DNA of 64,000 nt from Flavobacterium chilense (GTDB lineage Bacteria > Bacteroidota > Bacteroidia > Flavobacteriales > Flavobacteriaceae): NCBI RefSeq assembly GCF_001602525.1, contig NZ_LSYT01000005.1, positions 62,001 through 126,000 of the forward strand, read 5' to 3'. The translations under genes were made by a program, and so were the position numbers. Shown one piece after another: positions 1 through 8,537 of the stretch (positions are counted from its first letter, which is position 1; each line of letters begins with the position of its first letter). The notes beneath the pieces were generated by a model. The model saw nothing but the letters and a program-made list of their open reading frames with translations. It made no database searches and had not been told where the DNA came from.

Positions 1-823
1 TCATATCTGATTCGATTTGCTCTAAAAGTTCTAAACTTTTTTGATGCAGACGAATGAAAAAATTAAAGGTATCTTTTTGAATTAGATTGCTTGTATCATC
101 ATCTTTAATGGTTTTTAAATAATACAAGGAATCTCTAAGCGGAACTATGGAGCGCTTTAGGAAATTAAAATTATCACGATGATTTTCAATTTTTTCCAGT
201 ATTACAGGATCGGCACCTTTTTTCGTTAAATTAATTAACTCTTCAAGTTTCTCCTCTTCATCTTCAATTGTAATATAAAAGTTTTCGATTATCGCATCTA
301 ATAACAGATAGAGTAAATAATCTACTTTTTTGGTTCTTACGATGCCGGCATGTGTACGAAGTCGCTCGCGAATATGAGTAAAGAAATCGCTTCGTTTTTC
401 CTGAAACGAGAACAAGATTCCGTCTTTCAGAATAAAACTAATTTGTTCAACACTAATATTATCGGAATATTCAGAGGGCAACAGCGATTTTATATTAAAA
501 AATAAAATATCCTTTTGCTCTTCAAGTTTAGTTCGTTTGGTAGTATTTAAAATATCGGCTAATAAAAAATCATCTAACTTAAAATGTTCACCAATTGTTT
601 TAAGCAAACCAATATCGTTTAAGCCATGAACATTGAGCCAGTTATTCTTTGTGTAATCAAAACAAGAATTTAATGCTGCTACTGTAAACTTATCATATTC
701 AACAACATCGTTATCATCATATACAAAAAGCTGCATCTCTGTTTCATGCTCTTTATGTGTTCCTGTATACTCTAAAGTAATATGTTGCAGCTTACGTCCT
801 TTCTTGTATTTTATCTTTCTCAT
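1..823 (-). CDS. corA: CorA-family Mg2+/Co2+ transporter, C-terminus cut off by window edge
   Basis: The first 274 residues of a CorA-type divalent cation channel are visible; the gene runs off the left edge. The start is fixed because an in-frame TGA directly abuts the ATG. WLNVHGL at residues 62-68 and DDFLLADILN at 84-93 are typical of the CorA cytoplasmic funnel domain, and a long charged helical arm follows. The two C-terminal membrane helices and the GMN selectivity motif lie outside the window, so ion specificity cannot be checked. Family assignment is confident; the choice of Mg2+ over Co2+ or Zn2+ is by family default. Confidence 0.85.
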   Translation of the reverse strand, partial: MRKIKYKKGRKLQHITLEYTGTHKEHETEMQLFVYDDNDVVEYDKFTVAALNSCFDYTKNNWLNVHGLNDIGLLKTIGEHFKLDDFLLADILNTTKRTKLEEQKDILFFNIKSLLPSEYSDNISVEQISFILKDGILFSFQEKRSDFFTHIRERLRTHAGIVRTKKVDYLLYLLLDAIIENFYITIEDEEEKLEELINLTKKGADPVILEKIENHRDNFNFLKRSIVPLRDSLYYLKTIKDDDTSNLIQKDTFNFFIRLHQKSLELLEQIESDM

Positions 824-921
824 TCAAAAATATTTACAATAGTAATATTACGAAAAAGAATCCGAAAAGGAAATGACAATTGTCATTTTGTGACTCACAT
901 CAGTATAAAAAAAGCACAAAA

Positions 922-949
922 AAAAGACGCACAATTATGTACGTCTTTT
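922..949 (-). terminator. Intrinsic terminator after lipoprotein gene
   Basis: AAAAGACG (922-929) pairs with CGTCTTTT (942-949). On the minus strand the stem runs into a T-tract. It lies just past the lipoprotein stop at 975 and before corA. Confidence 0.65.
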
Positions 950-974
950 AAAACATTAAATGCTAATACAATAA

Positions 975-1520
975 TTATGGTGTTGTAATAACTTTATATG
1001 ACAAGTTGGTAAATACACCATTTTTTACCTCAACAATATTTGGAGTTACTACTTTAGTTTGTAATGTTCCAACTTTCTCTGAAGTAAAGCTAAAAGTTCC
1101 TGAAACCGTTTTTTTGTCAGCATCCATAGAAGTTATGGTTATTTTTCCGGTTTTAACGAAATGCTCAGTATATGTATTTCCATCAATTAAATAAGTATTT
1201 ATGAACAATGCATCCATATCATCATTATCTTCATCAAAACTATAAGCTTTAAGTGGCATCACATCAGTTGTTGTAAGCGAGCTCACACACGCTAATGACA
1301 ACATTTGGGAATTGTCCTGAATATTGATATCAAAACGCTGTTGGTTTTCGCTTTTTACTTTTATTAAAGTGACACTGTTCACTTTTGTTGCGTTCCATGC
1401 TGTACCATTTATAGTAGCCGAAGCGGAGTTATTACTATTGTTATCAATGCCGTCATCGCTGCTGCATCCTGCAAATAAAATGGTTAGAAAGACTAACCCA
1501 AGGTTTAAGATTTTTTTCAT
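975..1520 (-). CDS. Lipoprotein with INGTAW motif, function unknown
   Basis: A 181-residue exported lipoprotein. I start it at MKKILNLG (1520) rather than 11 codons upstream because this places a signal peptide at the N-terminus, with a lipobox ending at Cys19. Cys is followed by SSDDG, an acidic stretch resembling the export signal that sends Bacteroidetes lipoproteins to the cell surface. The mature part begins with ATINGTAWNA, a pattern I associate with small lipocalin-like lipoproteins of the DUF6252 type; this is a recollection, not a search result. The rest is beta-rich. It is monocistronic, flanked by terminators on both sides. Confidence 0.8.
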   Translation of the reverse strand: MKKILNLGLVFLTILFAGCSSDDGIDNNSNNSASATINGTAWNATKVNSVTLIKVKSENQQRFDINIQDNSQMLSLACVSSLTTTDVMPLKAYSFDEDNDDMDALFINTYLIDGNTYTEHFVKTGKITITSMDADKKTVSGTFSFTSEKVGTLQTKVVTPNIVEVKNGVFTNLSYKVITTP

Positions 1521-1550
1521 TGGTGGTATTTGTTTTACGTTAATTTTTAT

Positions 1551-1558
1551 CAAAACTA
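1551..1558 (-). promoter_or_regulatory. -7 box for lipoprotein gene
   Basis: TAGTTTTG on the minus strand matches the Bacteroidetes TAnnTTTG element, about 30 bases upstream of the chosen start at 1520. No TTG is correctly spaced upstream, so the -33 element is unclear. Confidence 0.45.
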
Positions 1559-1680
1559 AAATAAAACCAAATCATAACTTTGCGGAAAACCTCATTTTGG
1601 GCATTTTTCATACAAATCCTTTTAGACATCCACCTTTTAAGCTGATTTACAGTAAGTTATTTTAAAAATAAGCACAAAAA

Positions 1681-1704
1681 AACCGAGTCATTTCTGACTC
1701 GGTT
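1681..1704 (-). terminator. Intrinsic terminator after dnaK
   Basis: A perfect 10-bp stem (AACCGAGTCA / TGACTCGGTT) with a TTTC loop is followed on the minus strand by seven T residues. It lies 43 bases beyond the dnaK stop codon. Confidence 0.85.
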
Positions 1705-1746
1705 TTCTATCTTAATACTTTGTACTAATTACTTAATACTAAAGAA

Positions 1747-3630
1747 TTATTTTACCTCTTCGAATTCAACGTCTTCAACATTGTCTCCAGATTGCTCTTG
1801 TTGTGGAGCAGCTTGTTGACCTTGTTCACCACCTTGAGCGTACATTGCTTCTGTAGCTGTTTTCCAAGCTGCATTTACATTGTCTAATCCTTTTTGGATT
1901 GCATCAAGATCTTGAGATTGGTGAGCCATTCTCAATTCAGTTAAAGCATATTCGATAGCTGTTTTGTGCTCATCTGTCAATTTATCTCCCAATTCTTTCA
2001 ATTGACTTTCAGTTTGGAAAATAGTACTGTCAGCTTCGTTCAATTTCTCAGCTCTTTCTTTTGCGATTCTGTCAGCATCAGCATTAGCTTCAGCATCTTT
2101 TTTCATTTTTTCGATTTCTTCAGCTGTTAAACCAGAAGAAGCTTCGATACGGATATCGTGAGATTTTCCAGTTCCTTTATCAGTTGCAGAAACTTTGATG
2201 ATACCATTAGCATCGATATCGAAAGTTACTTCGATTTGAGGAACTCCTCTTGGTGCTGGTGGAATACCATCTAAGTGGAAACGACCGATAGTTTTGTTAT
2301 CAGCAGCCATTGCTCTTTCTCCTTGTAATACGTGGATTTCAACAGATGGTTGAGAATCAGCAGCAGTAGAGAATACTTGAGATTTTTTAGTTGGGATAGT
2401 TGTGTTAGACTCGATTAATTTAGTCAATACACCACCCATAGTTTCGATACCTAAAGAAAGAGGTGTTACGTCAAGTAACAATACATCTTTTACATCTCCA
2501 GATAAAACTCCACCTTGAATAGCAGCTCCAATAGCAACAACCTCATCAGGGTTAACACCTTTAGATGCTTTTTTACCGAAGAATTTTTCAACTTCGTCAG
2601 CGATTCTTGGCATACGAGTAGAACCTCCAACAAGGATTACTTCGTCGATATCAGATGTAGATAAACCTGCATCTTTTAATGCTTTAGCAACTGGCTCCAT
2701 AGAACGTTTTACTAAAGTATCAGATAATTGCTCAAATTTAGCTCTTGATAATTTTTTCACTAAGTGTTTTGGTCCAGAAGCAGTAGCAGTTACGTATGGT
2801 AAGTTGATTTCTGTTTCAGCAGAAGATGATAATTCAATCTTAGCTTTCTCAGCAGCTTCTTTCAAACGTTGTAATGACATTGGATCTAAACGCAAATCAA
2901 TACCTTCTTCAGTTTTGAATTCGTCAGCTAACCAGTCAATAATAACCTGGTCAAAATCATCACCACCTAAGTGAGTATCACCATTTGTAGATAATACTTC
3001 GAATACACCGTCTCCTAATTCAAGAACAGAGATATCAAAAGTACCTCCACCTAAATCGTAAACAGCAATTTTTTGATCAGTTCCTTTTTTATCTAATCCG
3101 TAAGCAAGTGCAGCAGCAGTTGGCTCGTTGATGATACGCATAACTTTAAGACCAGCAATTTCACCAGCTTCTTTAGTAGCCTGACGTTGTGCATCGTTAA
3201 AGTAAGCAGGAACAGTAATAACTGCTTCAGTTACAGTTTGACCTAAATAGTCTTCAGCAGTTTTTTTCATTTTTTGAAGTGTCATTGCAGACAATTCCTG
3301 AGCAGTGTATAAACGACCGTCAATATCCACACGTGGAGTATTGTTGTCACCTTTTACAACACTGTAAGGAACTCTTTTTGCCTCATCCTGAGTTTCAGCA
3401 AAAGTGTGTCCCATAAAACGTTTAATAGAAGCAATCGTTTTTGTAGGATTCGTTACTGCTTGTCTTTTTGCAGGATCACCCACTTTAATTTCTCCACCTT
3501 CAACAAAAGCGATGATAGATGGTGTAGTTCTTTTTCCTTCTGCGTTAGGGATAACAACTGCTTCGTTACCTTCCATTACAGAAACACAAGAGTTCGTCGT
3601 ACCTAAGTCAATTCCGATTATTTTACCCAT
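1747..3630 (-). CDS. dnaK: Chaperone DnaK (Hsp70)
   Basis: Full-length Hsp70 of 627 residues. It binds exposed hydrophobic peptide segments in the cytoplasm in an ATP-driven cycle with DnaJ and GrpE. The N-terminal nucleotide-binding domain opens with IDLGTTNS (about 6-13) and contains the DLGGGTFD phosphate loop; the substrate domain follows [11 protein letters not shown], and the C-terminus ends in a Q-rich linker and the conserved EEVK tail. dnaJ and grpE are not adjacent, so this is a stand-alone locus with its own terminator. The upstream region carries an 11-bp inverted repeat that may be regulatory. Confidence 0.97.
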   Translation of the reverse strand: MGKIIGIDLGTTNSCVSVMEGNEAVVIPNAEGKRTTPSIIAFVEGGEIKVGDPAKRQAVTNPTKTIASIKRFMGHTFAETQDEAKRVPYSVVKGDNNTPRVDIDGRLYTAQELSAMTLQKMKKTAEDYLGQTVTEAVITVPAYFNDAQRQATKEAGEIAGLKVMRIINEPTAAALAYGLDKKGTDQKIAVYDLGGGTFDISVLELGDGVFEVLSTNGDTHLGGDDFDQVIIDWLADEFKTEEGIDLRLDPMSLQRLKEAAEKAKIELSSSAETEINLPYVTATASGPKHLVKKLSRAKFEQLSDTLVKRSMEPVAKALKDAGLSTSDIDEVILVGGSTRMPRIADEVEKFFGKKASKGVNPDEVVAIGAAIQGGVLSGDVKDVLLLDVTPLSLGIETMGGVLTKLIESNTTIPTKKSQVFSTAADSQPSVEIHVLQGERAMAADNKTIGRFHLDGIPPAPRGVPQIEVTFDIDANGIIKVSATDKGTGKSHDIRIEASSGLTAEEIEKMKKDAEANADADRIAKERAEKLNEADSTIFQTESQLKELGDKLTDEHKTAIEYALTELRMAHQSQDLDAIQKGLDNVNAAWKTATEAMYAQGGEQGQQAAPQQEQSGDNVEDVEFEEVK

Positions 3631-3688
3631 TTTTTATATATTTAATTTTTGATTTAATTTTATAACTCAGGTGGCATAAGTCAATCTT

Positions 3689-3738
3689 TGTGCCAATATA
3701 AAAAACCAAAGTAAATTGTCAGTTTTCATATTGGCACA
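3689..3738. promoter_or_regulatory. 11-bp inverted repeat upstream of dnaK
   Basis: TGTGCCAATAT (3689-3699) and ATATTGGCACA (3728-3738) are exact reverse complements, 28 bases apart. The minus-strand reading of the proximal arm is TATATTGGCACA, which resembles a variant -7 box for dnaK. The arrangement could be an operator for a heat-shock regulator; no family is assigned. Confidence 0.5.
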
Positions 3739-3813
3739 CTAATAATCATCTGACAACATGACATTTTTAAGGACTGACATACGTGGCATATCAGTACTTT
3801 ACATGTCATTCCT

Positions 3814-3892
3814 AAGGAGCTTCTTCCTGCTATACGCTATATCTTTTATGGCGAACCCCGCCATAAAAGGATACCGCTTCTATCAGGGCTAG
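3814..3892 (-). repeat. Dispersed RNA-like element, copy A
   Basis: On the minus strand it reads CCTG, GATAGAAGC, a 10-bp hairpin (TTTTATGGCG / CGCCATAAAA), GCGTATAGC, CAGG. The two 9-base strands can pair with three A.G/G.A mismatches. Copies B (17495-17573) and C (28417-28470) share this plan. It may belong to the published Flavo-1 RNA family, but I cannot confirm this. Confidence 0.65.
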
Positions 3893-4037
3893 AACAATCG
3901 TTGATATAATTATATCTTACATGTCATCAATAAACAAAAAAACATTATTGTCCTACTCTTTTTTACTTTATCAAATACATCAAAATTACATCTGTCTAAA
4001 ACTATTACGTCAATGAAACATTTCATAAGAAAAAGAT

Positions 4038-4045
4038 TATATTTG
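4038..4045 (+). promoter_or_regulatory. -7 box for lipoprotein gene at 4164
   Basis: TATATTTG is an exact TAnnTTTG match on the plus strand. It would give an mRNA leader of a little over 100 bases for the lipoprotein starting at 4164. Confidence 0.35.
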
Positions 4046-4163
4046 AAAAATCTTTAATAAAATTATTTATTAGAGTTGAGACTGATATTTTACTACTACT
4101 GATTTTATACAAATTTTGATATTTTTAATCTTTGCAGCCAGAACCGAATTAAACCAAATTATA

Positions 4164-4844
4164 ATGAATAAACTAATTACATTATGTATATTGATTTTCT
4201 CAATGCAATCTTGTGAAAATAGCTCTAAAAGAAATGTGGATTCTTACCAAAAAAACGATAATACAGATGAACAAATTAAAGAAAAAGATCGAGCGATTAC
4301 AAGAAGTCTGTCTGCAAAATTTGATAATGATAATTTAGTCGATGATTTTAAGATTGAAAAAAATGAGGATGAAATAGTTCAAAATGTACTTTCAATTTTT
4401 CTGTCTTCGCAGAAGAAAGAGATTAAAATTAACCTGATAAATAATAGCATTCTGTATAATAATAAAGAATCAATTTATTACACATTATTTACCGTAACCG
4501 AAAAAAAAATATGCATCGTTACTCTTAGATATGCCAATCAAAAATCAATCCCGAATATCTCGGGAGAAAAGAAAAATTTAATAGAAAAAATAAAGTACCG
4601 TTTTGATAATAAAAATCATAAAATCAGAGTGATTGGATATGAATTATCCTATCAGAGAAACACAAAATTCATTACAAAATCTTTCAACTTCATTACTGGA
4701 AAATACATAGCCATCCAAAAAGATAATGGAAAAAACTCTACTATGAGTGGCTGGGCAGCAGAACTTGAAAATGTTTATGCAGAAAATTGGGATTTTCCAT
4801 TTTTACGTGATAAGATCTTTTGGTACGGAAACGAAATCGAATAA
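4164..4844 (+). CDS. Orphan lipoprotein, function unknown
   Basis: A 226-residue protein. I start at MNKLITLC (4164) because the upstream 16 codons do not improve the signal peptide; the lipobox FSMQSC puts the lipid on Cys17. The mature protein is very rich in Asn, Lys and Ile, with a segment FDNDNLVDDFKIEKNED that resembles the aspartate-rich FG-GAP/VCBS-like loops in secreted proteins. No catalytic motif is seen. Its codon use is more AT-rich than its neighbours. The frame stays open for 59 further codons after the TAA (to 5021), so the gene may once have been longer. Confidence 0.65.
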   Translation: MNKLITLCILIFSMQSCENSSKRNVDSYQKNDNTDEQIKEKDRAITRSLSAKFDNDNLVDDFKIEKNEDEIVQNVLSIFLSSQKKEIKINLINNSILYNNKESIYYTLFTVTEKKICIVTLRYANQKSIPNISGEKKNLIEKIKYRFDNKNHKIRVIGYELSYQRNTKFITKSFNFITGKYIAIQKDNGKNSTMSGWAAELENVYAENWDFPFLRDKIFWYGNEIE

Positions 4845-5215
4845 TATCCATTGCAAAAAGATCTTTCGGTTTCCGATCTGGATGCAAATTTAATTAATAA
4901 TAATTTTGTCTTATTACTTCTATTTTCCTCAGAATGTTATTCTTTAAGCTCTATTAATCTTAATAACAATACAATCAAATTCATTAACACTGAACCAGAC
5001 TATAAAAAAGATCCTAAATGATAAGACGAACTGAATTATTTGTTAGGAAAACAGCATATATTTGAAAAACATTAAAAATATATTTGATAATGGAAATTGA
5101 TAAAATTAGATGGCTAAATTATAAAGATCCGGATATAATATCAAAAGTTGACAAAATTATCTTTAAAAATCTGAATGAAAGCAAATTGCTGGTTTAAACA
5201 AAAATTAAAGCAATA
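4845..5215. other. Intergenic region, possible gene remnants
   Basis: 371 bases. The frame of the preceding lipoprotein continues open from 4845 to a TGA at 5019-5021. Two TATATTTG boxes (5057-5064 and 5079-5086) then precede a tiny reading frame. Base composition is very AT-rich. It looks like degraded coding sequence plus promoter material for the antiporter gene. Confidence 0.45.
5090..5197 (+). CDS. Possible 35-residue peptide or gene fragment
   Basis: ATG at 5090 opens a 35-codon frame beginning MEIDKIRWLNYKDPD and ending in TAA. It is preceded by an exact -7 box, TATATTTG, three bases before the ATG. The peptide has no signal sequence and I do not recognise it. It may be the N-terminal stub of a lost gene; low confidence that it is expressed. 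Confidence 0.2.
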   Translation: MEIDKIRWLNYKDPDIISKVDKIIFKNLNESKLLV

Positions 5216-6487
5216 ATGGAAAACTACAGCATCATTATACTTATTCTGGCCATCGTTATAGGGCTATCTGCTTTTGCAGATAAAGTAAAATTACCATATC
5301 CTATCCTACTTGTTATTGTAGGCGTTGCAATTGGTTTTATACCTACCATGACCGAAATTCAGATCAATCCGGAGATAATTTTTCTAATCTTTCTGCCTCC
5401 ATTATTATATGATGCTTCTTTTAATATCTCCCCAAAAGATTTCAAAACCAATATTAATACCATTAGTACACTTGCAATATCTTTAGTTTTTCTTACCACG
5501 CTTGGTATCGCAGTTGTAGCTCATTTTACAATTCCCGGAATGAGCTGGCCATTAGCATTTGTACTAGGCTCCATACTTTCTGCTACAGATGCCGTTGCAG
5601 CCATAAGCATCACAAAAGGGCTAAAAATATCGCATAAAACAATTACCATACTTGAAGGTGAAAGTTTAATCAATGATGCATCTGCTCTAGTAGCGTATCG
5701 TTTTGCAGTAGCCGCTGTAATGGGATCGGCTTTTATAATCTGGAAAGCTACTCTTGAATTTATACTGTTATTAGGAGGTGGTTTTTTAGTAGGTTTTGTT
5801 ATGGCTAAAATTTTAAGCTTTATACTTACCAGAGTACATAAAAATGTAAATGTTACGATTAGTTTTATGCTCTTAATGCCCTTTGTTACTTATCTTGTAG
5901 CGGAGAATCTACAGGTTTCAGGAGTAATTGCAGTCGTTATTTTAGGATTAGCAATTGCGCGTTTCAGTAAAAAAATATTCCCGGAAAGTTTAAAAAACCA
6001 ATCCAGAAACCTTTGGGACATTATCATCTTTTTATTAAACGGATTAATCTTTATCTTAATCGGACTCAACTTTCGTTACATCTTAAAAGATATTGACGAT
6101 CATATGATCCTGCCGTATATTGGTTATGCCGTAATAATTACCATTGTCGCGCTATTGATTAGAATGGCGAGAATATTTCTTCAGAAAATTAATCTTCAAA
6201 AAGCATTTCAAAACACCAAACGAAAAAGAAAAGTAAGCGAACACGCGCTTTTAGATTTCAATAATAGTATTATTTTAAGCTGGTCCGGAATGCGTGGGAT
6301 TGTTTCTCTTGCCATCGCCATTGGTATCCCAAAAGTTTTGGAAGACAGAACACCTTTTCCGGAACGAACCGTTATTATATTTATTTCCGTAGCTGTTGTT
6401 TTATTAACCCTTATCGGACAAGGACTTACTTTACCATGGATTGTTAAAAAATTAAGCATCGAAAAAGAAGAACAGTCGAAAATCTAA
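5216..6487 (+). CDS. CPA1-family Na+(K+)/H+ antiporter
   Basis: A 423-residue inner-membrane exchanger with about 12 hydrophobic segments. The CPA1/NhaP signature is clear: GSILSATDAVA carries the ion-binding TD pair and EGESLINDASALVAYR follows. It would exchange protons for Na+ or K+ across the membrane, supporting pH and salt homeostasis. There is no large C-terminal regulatory domain; the protein ends shortly after the last helix. The next gene starts 36 bases downstream and is also membrane-bound, so the two are probably co-transcribed. The cation cannot be read from sequence. Confidence 0.92.
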   Translation: MENYSIIILILAIVIGLSAFADKVKLPYPILLVIVGVAIGFIPTMTEIQINPEIIFLIFLPPLLYDASFNISPKDFKTNINTISTLAISLVFLTTLGIAVVAHFTIPGMSWPLAFVLGSILSATDAVAAISITKGLKISHKTITILEGESLINDASALVAYRFAVAAVMGSAFIIWKATLEFILLLGGGFLVGFVMAKILSFILTRVHKNVNVTISFMLLMPFVTYLVAENLQVSGVIAVVILGLAIARFSKKIFPESLKNQSRNLWDIIIFLLNGLIFILIGLNFRYILKDIDDHMILPYIGYAVIITIVALLIRMARIFLQKINLQKAFQNTKRKRKVSEHALLDFNNSIILSWSGMRGIVSLAIAIGIPKVLEDRTPFPERTVIIFISVAVVLLTLIGQGLTLPWIVKKLSIEKEEQSKI

Positions 6488-6523
6488 ACATAAACCAATT
6501 ACAAATACAGAAAAATCAAAAAC

Positions 6524-6994
6524 ATGAATAGCGAATTAAAAAGCCATTTTGACGAATTTGAAAAACCAGTTATAATCAGAAGAAAACTTCTGCCATGGTG
6601 GATTAAAACATTTTGCTGGATTTTTATGATTTTAGGCGTTTGTGCCATAAGCGCCTTAATTGGAAACTTATTTACATCAAATATTCAATTATCTCTTTAT
6701 GGTTTTTCCAGTAATTATGCTTATTCAGGAACCGGACTTTTTATCATCGCAATTGCTGTATTCAAAGGTTTTGCTGCCTATTCACTTTGGTTTGAAAAAC
6801 CTAATGCCATTTCGATAGGTAAAATTGATGCGATTTGCGGAATTGTAATTTGCCTGGCATCTATGTTTATTCATCCTTTTACCAGCGATGACGGTCACTT
6901 CCCGATTCGCTTAGAAATACTACTTCTGATTCCCTATTACATAAAATTAAACAAAATAGAGTACGAATGGGATAATCTGGAAAGCTTAGAATAG
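6524..6994 (+). CDS. Small four-helix membrane protein, unknown
   Basis: A 156-residue protein with about four hydrophobic segments (near residues 25-50, 60-85, 92-112 and 120-140) and a charged, acidic C-terminus. I do not recognise a family and see no catalytic motif. It follows the antiporter by 36 bases in the same direction, so co-expression is likely, but nothing shows a shared function. Confidence 0.75.
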   Translation: MNSELKSHFDEFEKPVIIRRKLLPWWIKTFCWIFMILGVCAISALIGNLFTSNIQLSLYGFSSNYAYSGTGLFIIAIAVFKGFAAYSLWFEKPNAISIGKIDAICGIVICLASMFIHPFTSDDGHFPIRLEILLLIPYYIKLNKIEYEWDNLESLE

Positions 6995-7153
6995 AACGTC
7001 CTCTATTTTTCAGGCAAATTTCATTTCGGCAATTTAATATGAATCAGACAAAGGTTATGAACCAGCTTTGTCAAACAAGACTTTGAATTTTCTCTTAAAC
7101 AGTTTCCATTTTTATTCGTAATTTCGGTTTCTCATTAAAATTACAAATACAAA

Positions 7154-7591
7154 ATGGCTTCATTTACTAAAGAATTATCTTTTCGCTGGTCAGATCTTGA
7201 TCCAAATTTTCACGTTCGTCATAGCGCTTATTACGATTTTGGCGCACAACATCGTATCGAAATCCTAGAAGAACTGGGTTTAACTTTAAAAGTGATGCAA
7301 ACAGAAGGTTTTGGACCTGTTTTGTTTAGAGAAGAATGCATCTTCAGAAAAGAACTAAAACTTTCTGACAAGATATTCATCCACACCAAAACTTCAAAAA
7401 TGAAAGCCGATGCCTCACGTTGGTCTATCATTCACGAATTCAGAAAAGAAGATGATACCCTTTGTGCCGTTATTACAGTCGATGGTGCCTGGATGGACAC
7501 AAAACTAAGAAAACTAGCTTCTCCAACACCTGAAATCGCGATACAGGCTTTGAGTATTTTTCCTAAAAGTGATGACTTTGTCGGACTTTAA
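7154..7591 (+). CDS. Hotdog-fold acyl-CoA thioesterase (4HBT/YbgC type)
   Basis: A 145-residue single hotdog domain. The N-terminus RWSDLDPNFHVRHSAYYDF matches the 4-hydroxybenzoyl-CoA thioesterase pattern, in which an Asp (here Asp16) and the following N-x-H region line the active site. Such enzymes hydrolyse acyl-CoA or acyl-ACP to free acid; the substrate cannot be deduced. The FG-x-VLFREE and KLSDKIFI segments are also family-typical. It stands alone, followed by a terminator-like hairpin. Confidence 0.85.
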   Translation: MASFTKELSFRWSDLDPNFHVRHSAYYDFGAQHRIEILEELGLTLKVMQTEGFGPVLFREECIFRKELKLSDKIFIHTKTSKMKADASRWSIIHEFRKEDDTLCAVITVDGAWMDTKLRKLASPTPEIAIQALSIFPKSDDFVGL

Positions 7592-7620
7592 AAATTAATC
7601 TGATTGGTTACAAATTATCA

Positions 7621-7664
7621 AATCCAAAAAACACATTTAAAACAATTGCTTTTTGGATTTTTTT
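7621..7664 (+). terminator. Terminator-like hairpin after thioesterase gene
   Basis: AATCCAAAAA (7621-7630) pairs with TTTTTGGATT (7650-7659), with a 19-base loop and a following T-run. It sits 13 bases before the MscS start, so it could also be a leader hairpin for that gene. Confidence 0.5.
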
Positions 7665-7676
7665 AAAATAAAAGTT

Positions 7677-8537
7677 ATGATCGATTATTTAAAAGACTTT
7701 AGAATTGGTATTTTCATTGCAATTATAGCCATAATTACAATTGTTTTGGGTGCGATTACAGACAAGGTACTTCGTTATCTTTTGTATCGTAAACAAACCA
7801 ATAAAGAATATGACGCAACCGGATTCAGATTTCTAAAACACCTGATTATAACCATAATTTATATTTTAGGATTTGCCTTTGCTTTAATACAAATTCCGGA
7901 ATTTAGAATTATTGGACATTCTTTTCTGGCCGGAGCTGGAGTTATTTCTCTGGTTGCCGGTCTTGCATCGCAACAAGCTTTAAGCAATATTGTAAGCGGA
8001 ATATTTCTGGTGATTTTTAAACCTTTCCGAATTAACGATAAAATTACCATCAACAATTTTGTGGGTACAGTCGAAGACATCAATTTAAGACAAGTCGTCT
8101 TAAAAGACGCTGAAAATAACCGAATCATCATTCCAAATTCAGTAATTAGTGCCCAGATTATTGTCAACACCAATATGAACGACACAAAATGTTGTAAAGT
8201 AATCGAAATTGGCGTTGGATACGATTCAAATATCGAAAATGCCTTGGCAATCATTCAGGACGAAATCGCCAAACATCCTTTTTTTATTGACACACGAACA
8301 GCCGAAAATAAAAAGCAAAAAGTTCCATTAGTGATTGCACGTGTGGTAGCTTTGGCAGATTCAAGCGTACAATTAAAAGCATGGGCGTGGGCAAAAAATT
8401 CCACAGATGGTTTTGTCATGTATTGTGATTTACTACAAAGCATTAAAAAACGTTTCGACGAGGCAAAAATCGACATTCCTTATCCACAAAGAGTGGTCAC
8501 AGTAAAAAATAATACAAATGAAACCTTCGGAAAGTAA
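7677..8537 (+). CDS. MscS-family mechanosensitive ion channel
   Basis: A 286-residue small-conductance channel. I use ATG at 7677; the TTG 24 bases upstream lies inside the terminator-like hairpin. N-terminal membrane helices (about 12-32 and 55-100) lead into the pore helix region GLASQQALSNIVSGIFLVIFKPF, which has the small-residue packing and hinge typical of MscS TM3. The beta domain follows (NKITINNFVGTVEDINLR, then IPNSVIS). It would open under membrane tension to release solutes. It overlaps the next gene by 20 bases, indicating one transcript. Confidence 0.92.
   Translation: MIDYLKDFRIGIFIAIIAIITIVLGAITDKVLRYLLYRKQTNKEYDATGFRFLKHLIITIIYILGFAFALIQIPEFRIIGHSFLAGAGVISLVAGLASQQALSNIVSGIFLVIFKPFRINDKITINNFVGTVEDINLRQVVLKDAENNRIIIPNSVISAQIIVNTNMNDTKCCKVIEIGVGYDSNIENALAIIQDEIAKHPFFIDTRTAENKKQKVPLVIARVVALADSSVQLKAWAWAKNSTDGFVMYCDLLQSIKKRFDEAKIDIPYPQRVVTVKNNTNETFGK

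Larger units (their letters stand above)
3631..4163. other. Long intergenic region between dnaK and an orphan lipoprotein gene
   Basis: 533 bases without a gene. It holds an 11-bp perfect inverted repeat (3689-3738), a second imperfect inverted repeat (3773-3795), several TGACAT/ATGTCA words, one copy of a dispersed RNA-like element (3814-3892), an 11-bp direct repeat around that element (3799-3809 and 3917-3927), and a perfect TATATTTG -7 box on the plus strand at 4038-4045. Confidence 0.7.

Noticed and set aside
3404..3652. Plus-strand frames antisense to the 5-prime end of dnaK
   Set aside because: Shadow of dnaK; no promoter box or family pattern.
3676..3700. A sigma-54-like promoter (TTGGCAC-N5-TTGA) upstream of dnaK
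   Set aside because: The essential -12 GC is GA, and the TTGGCAC is already explained as one arm of the inverted repeat.
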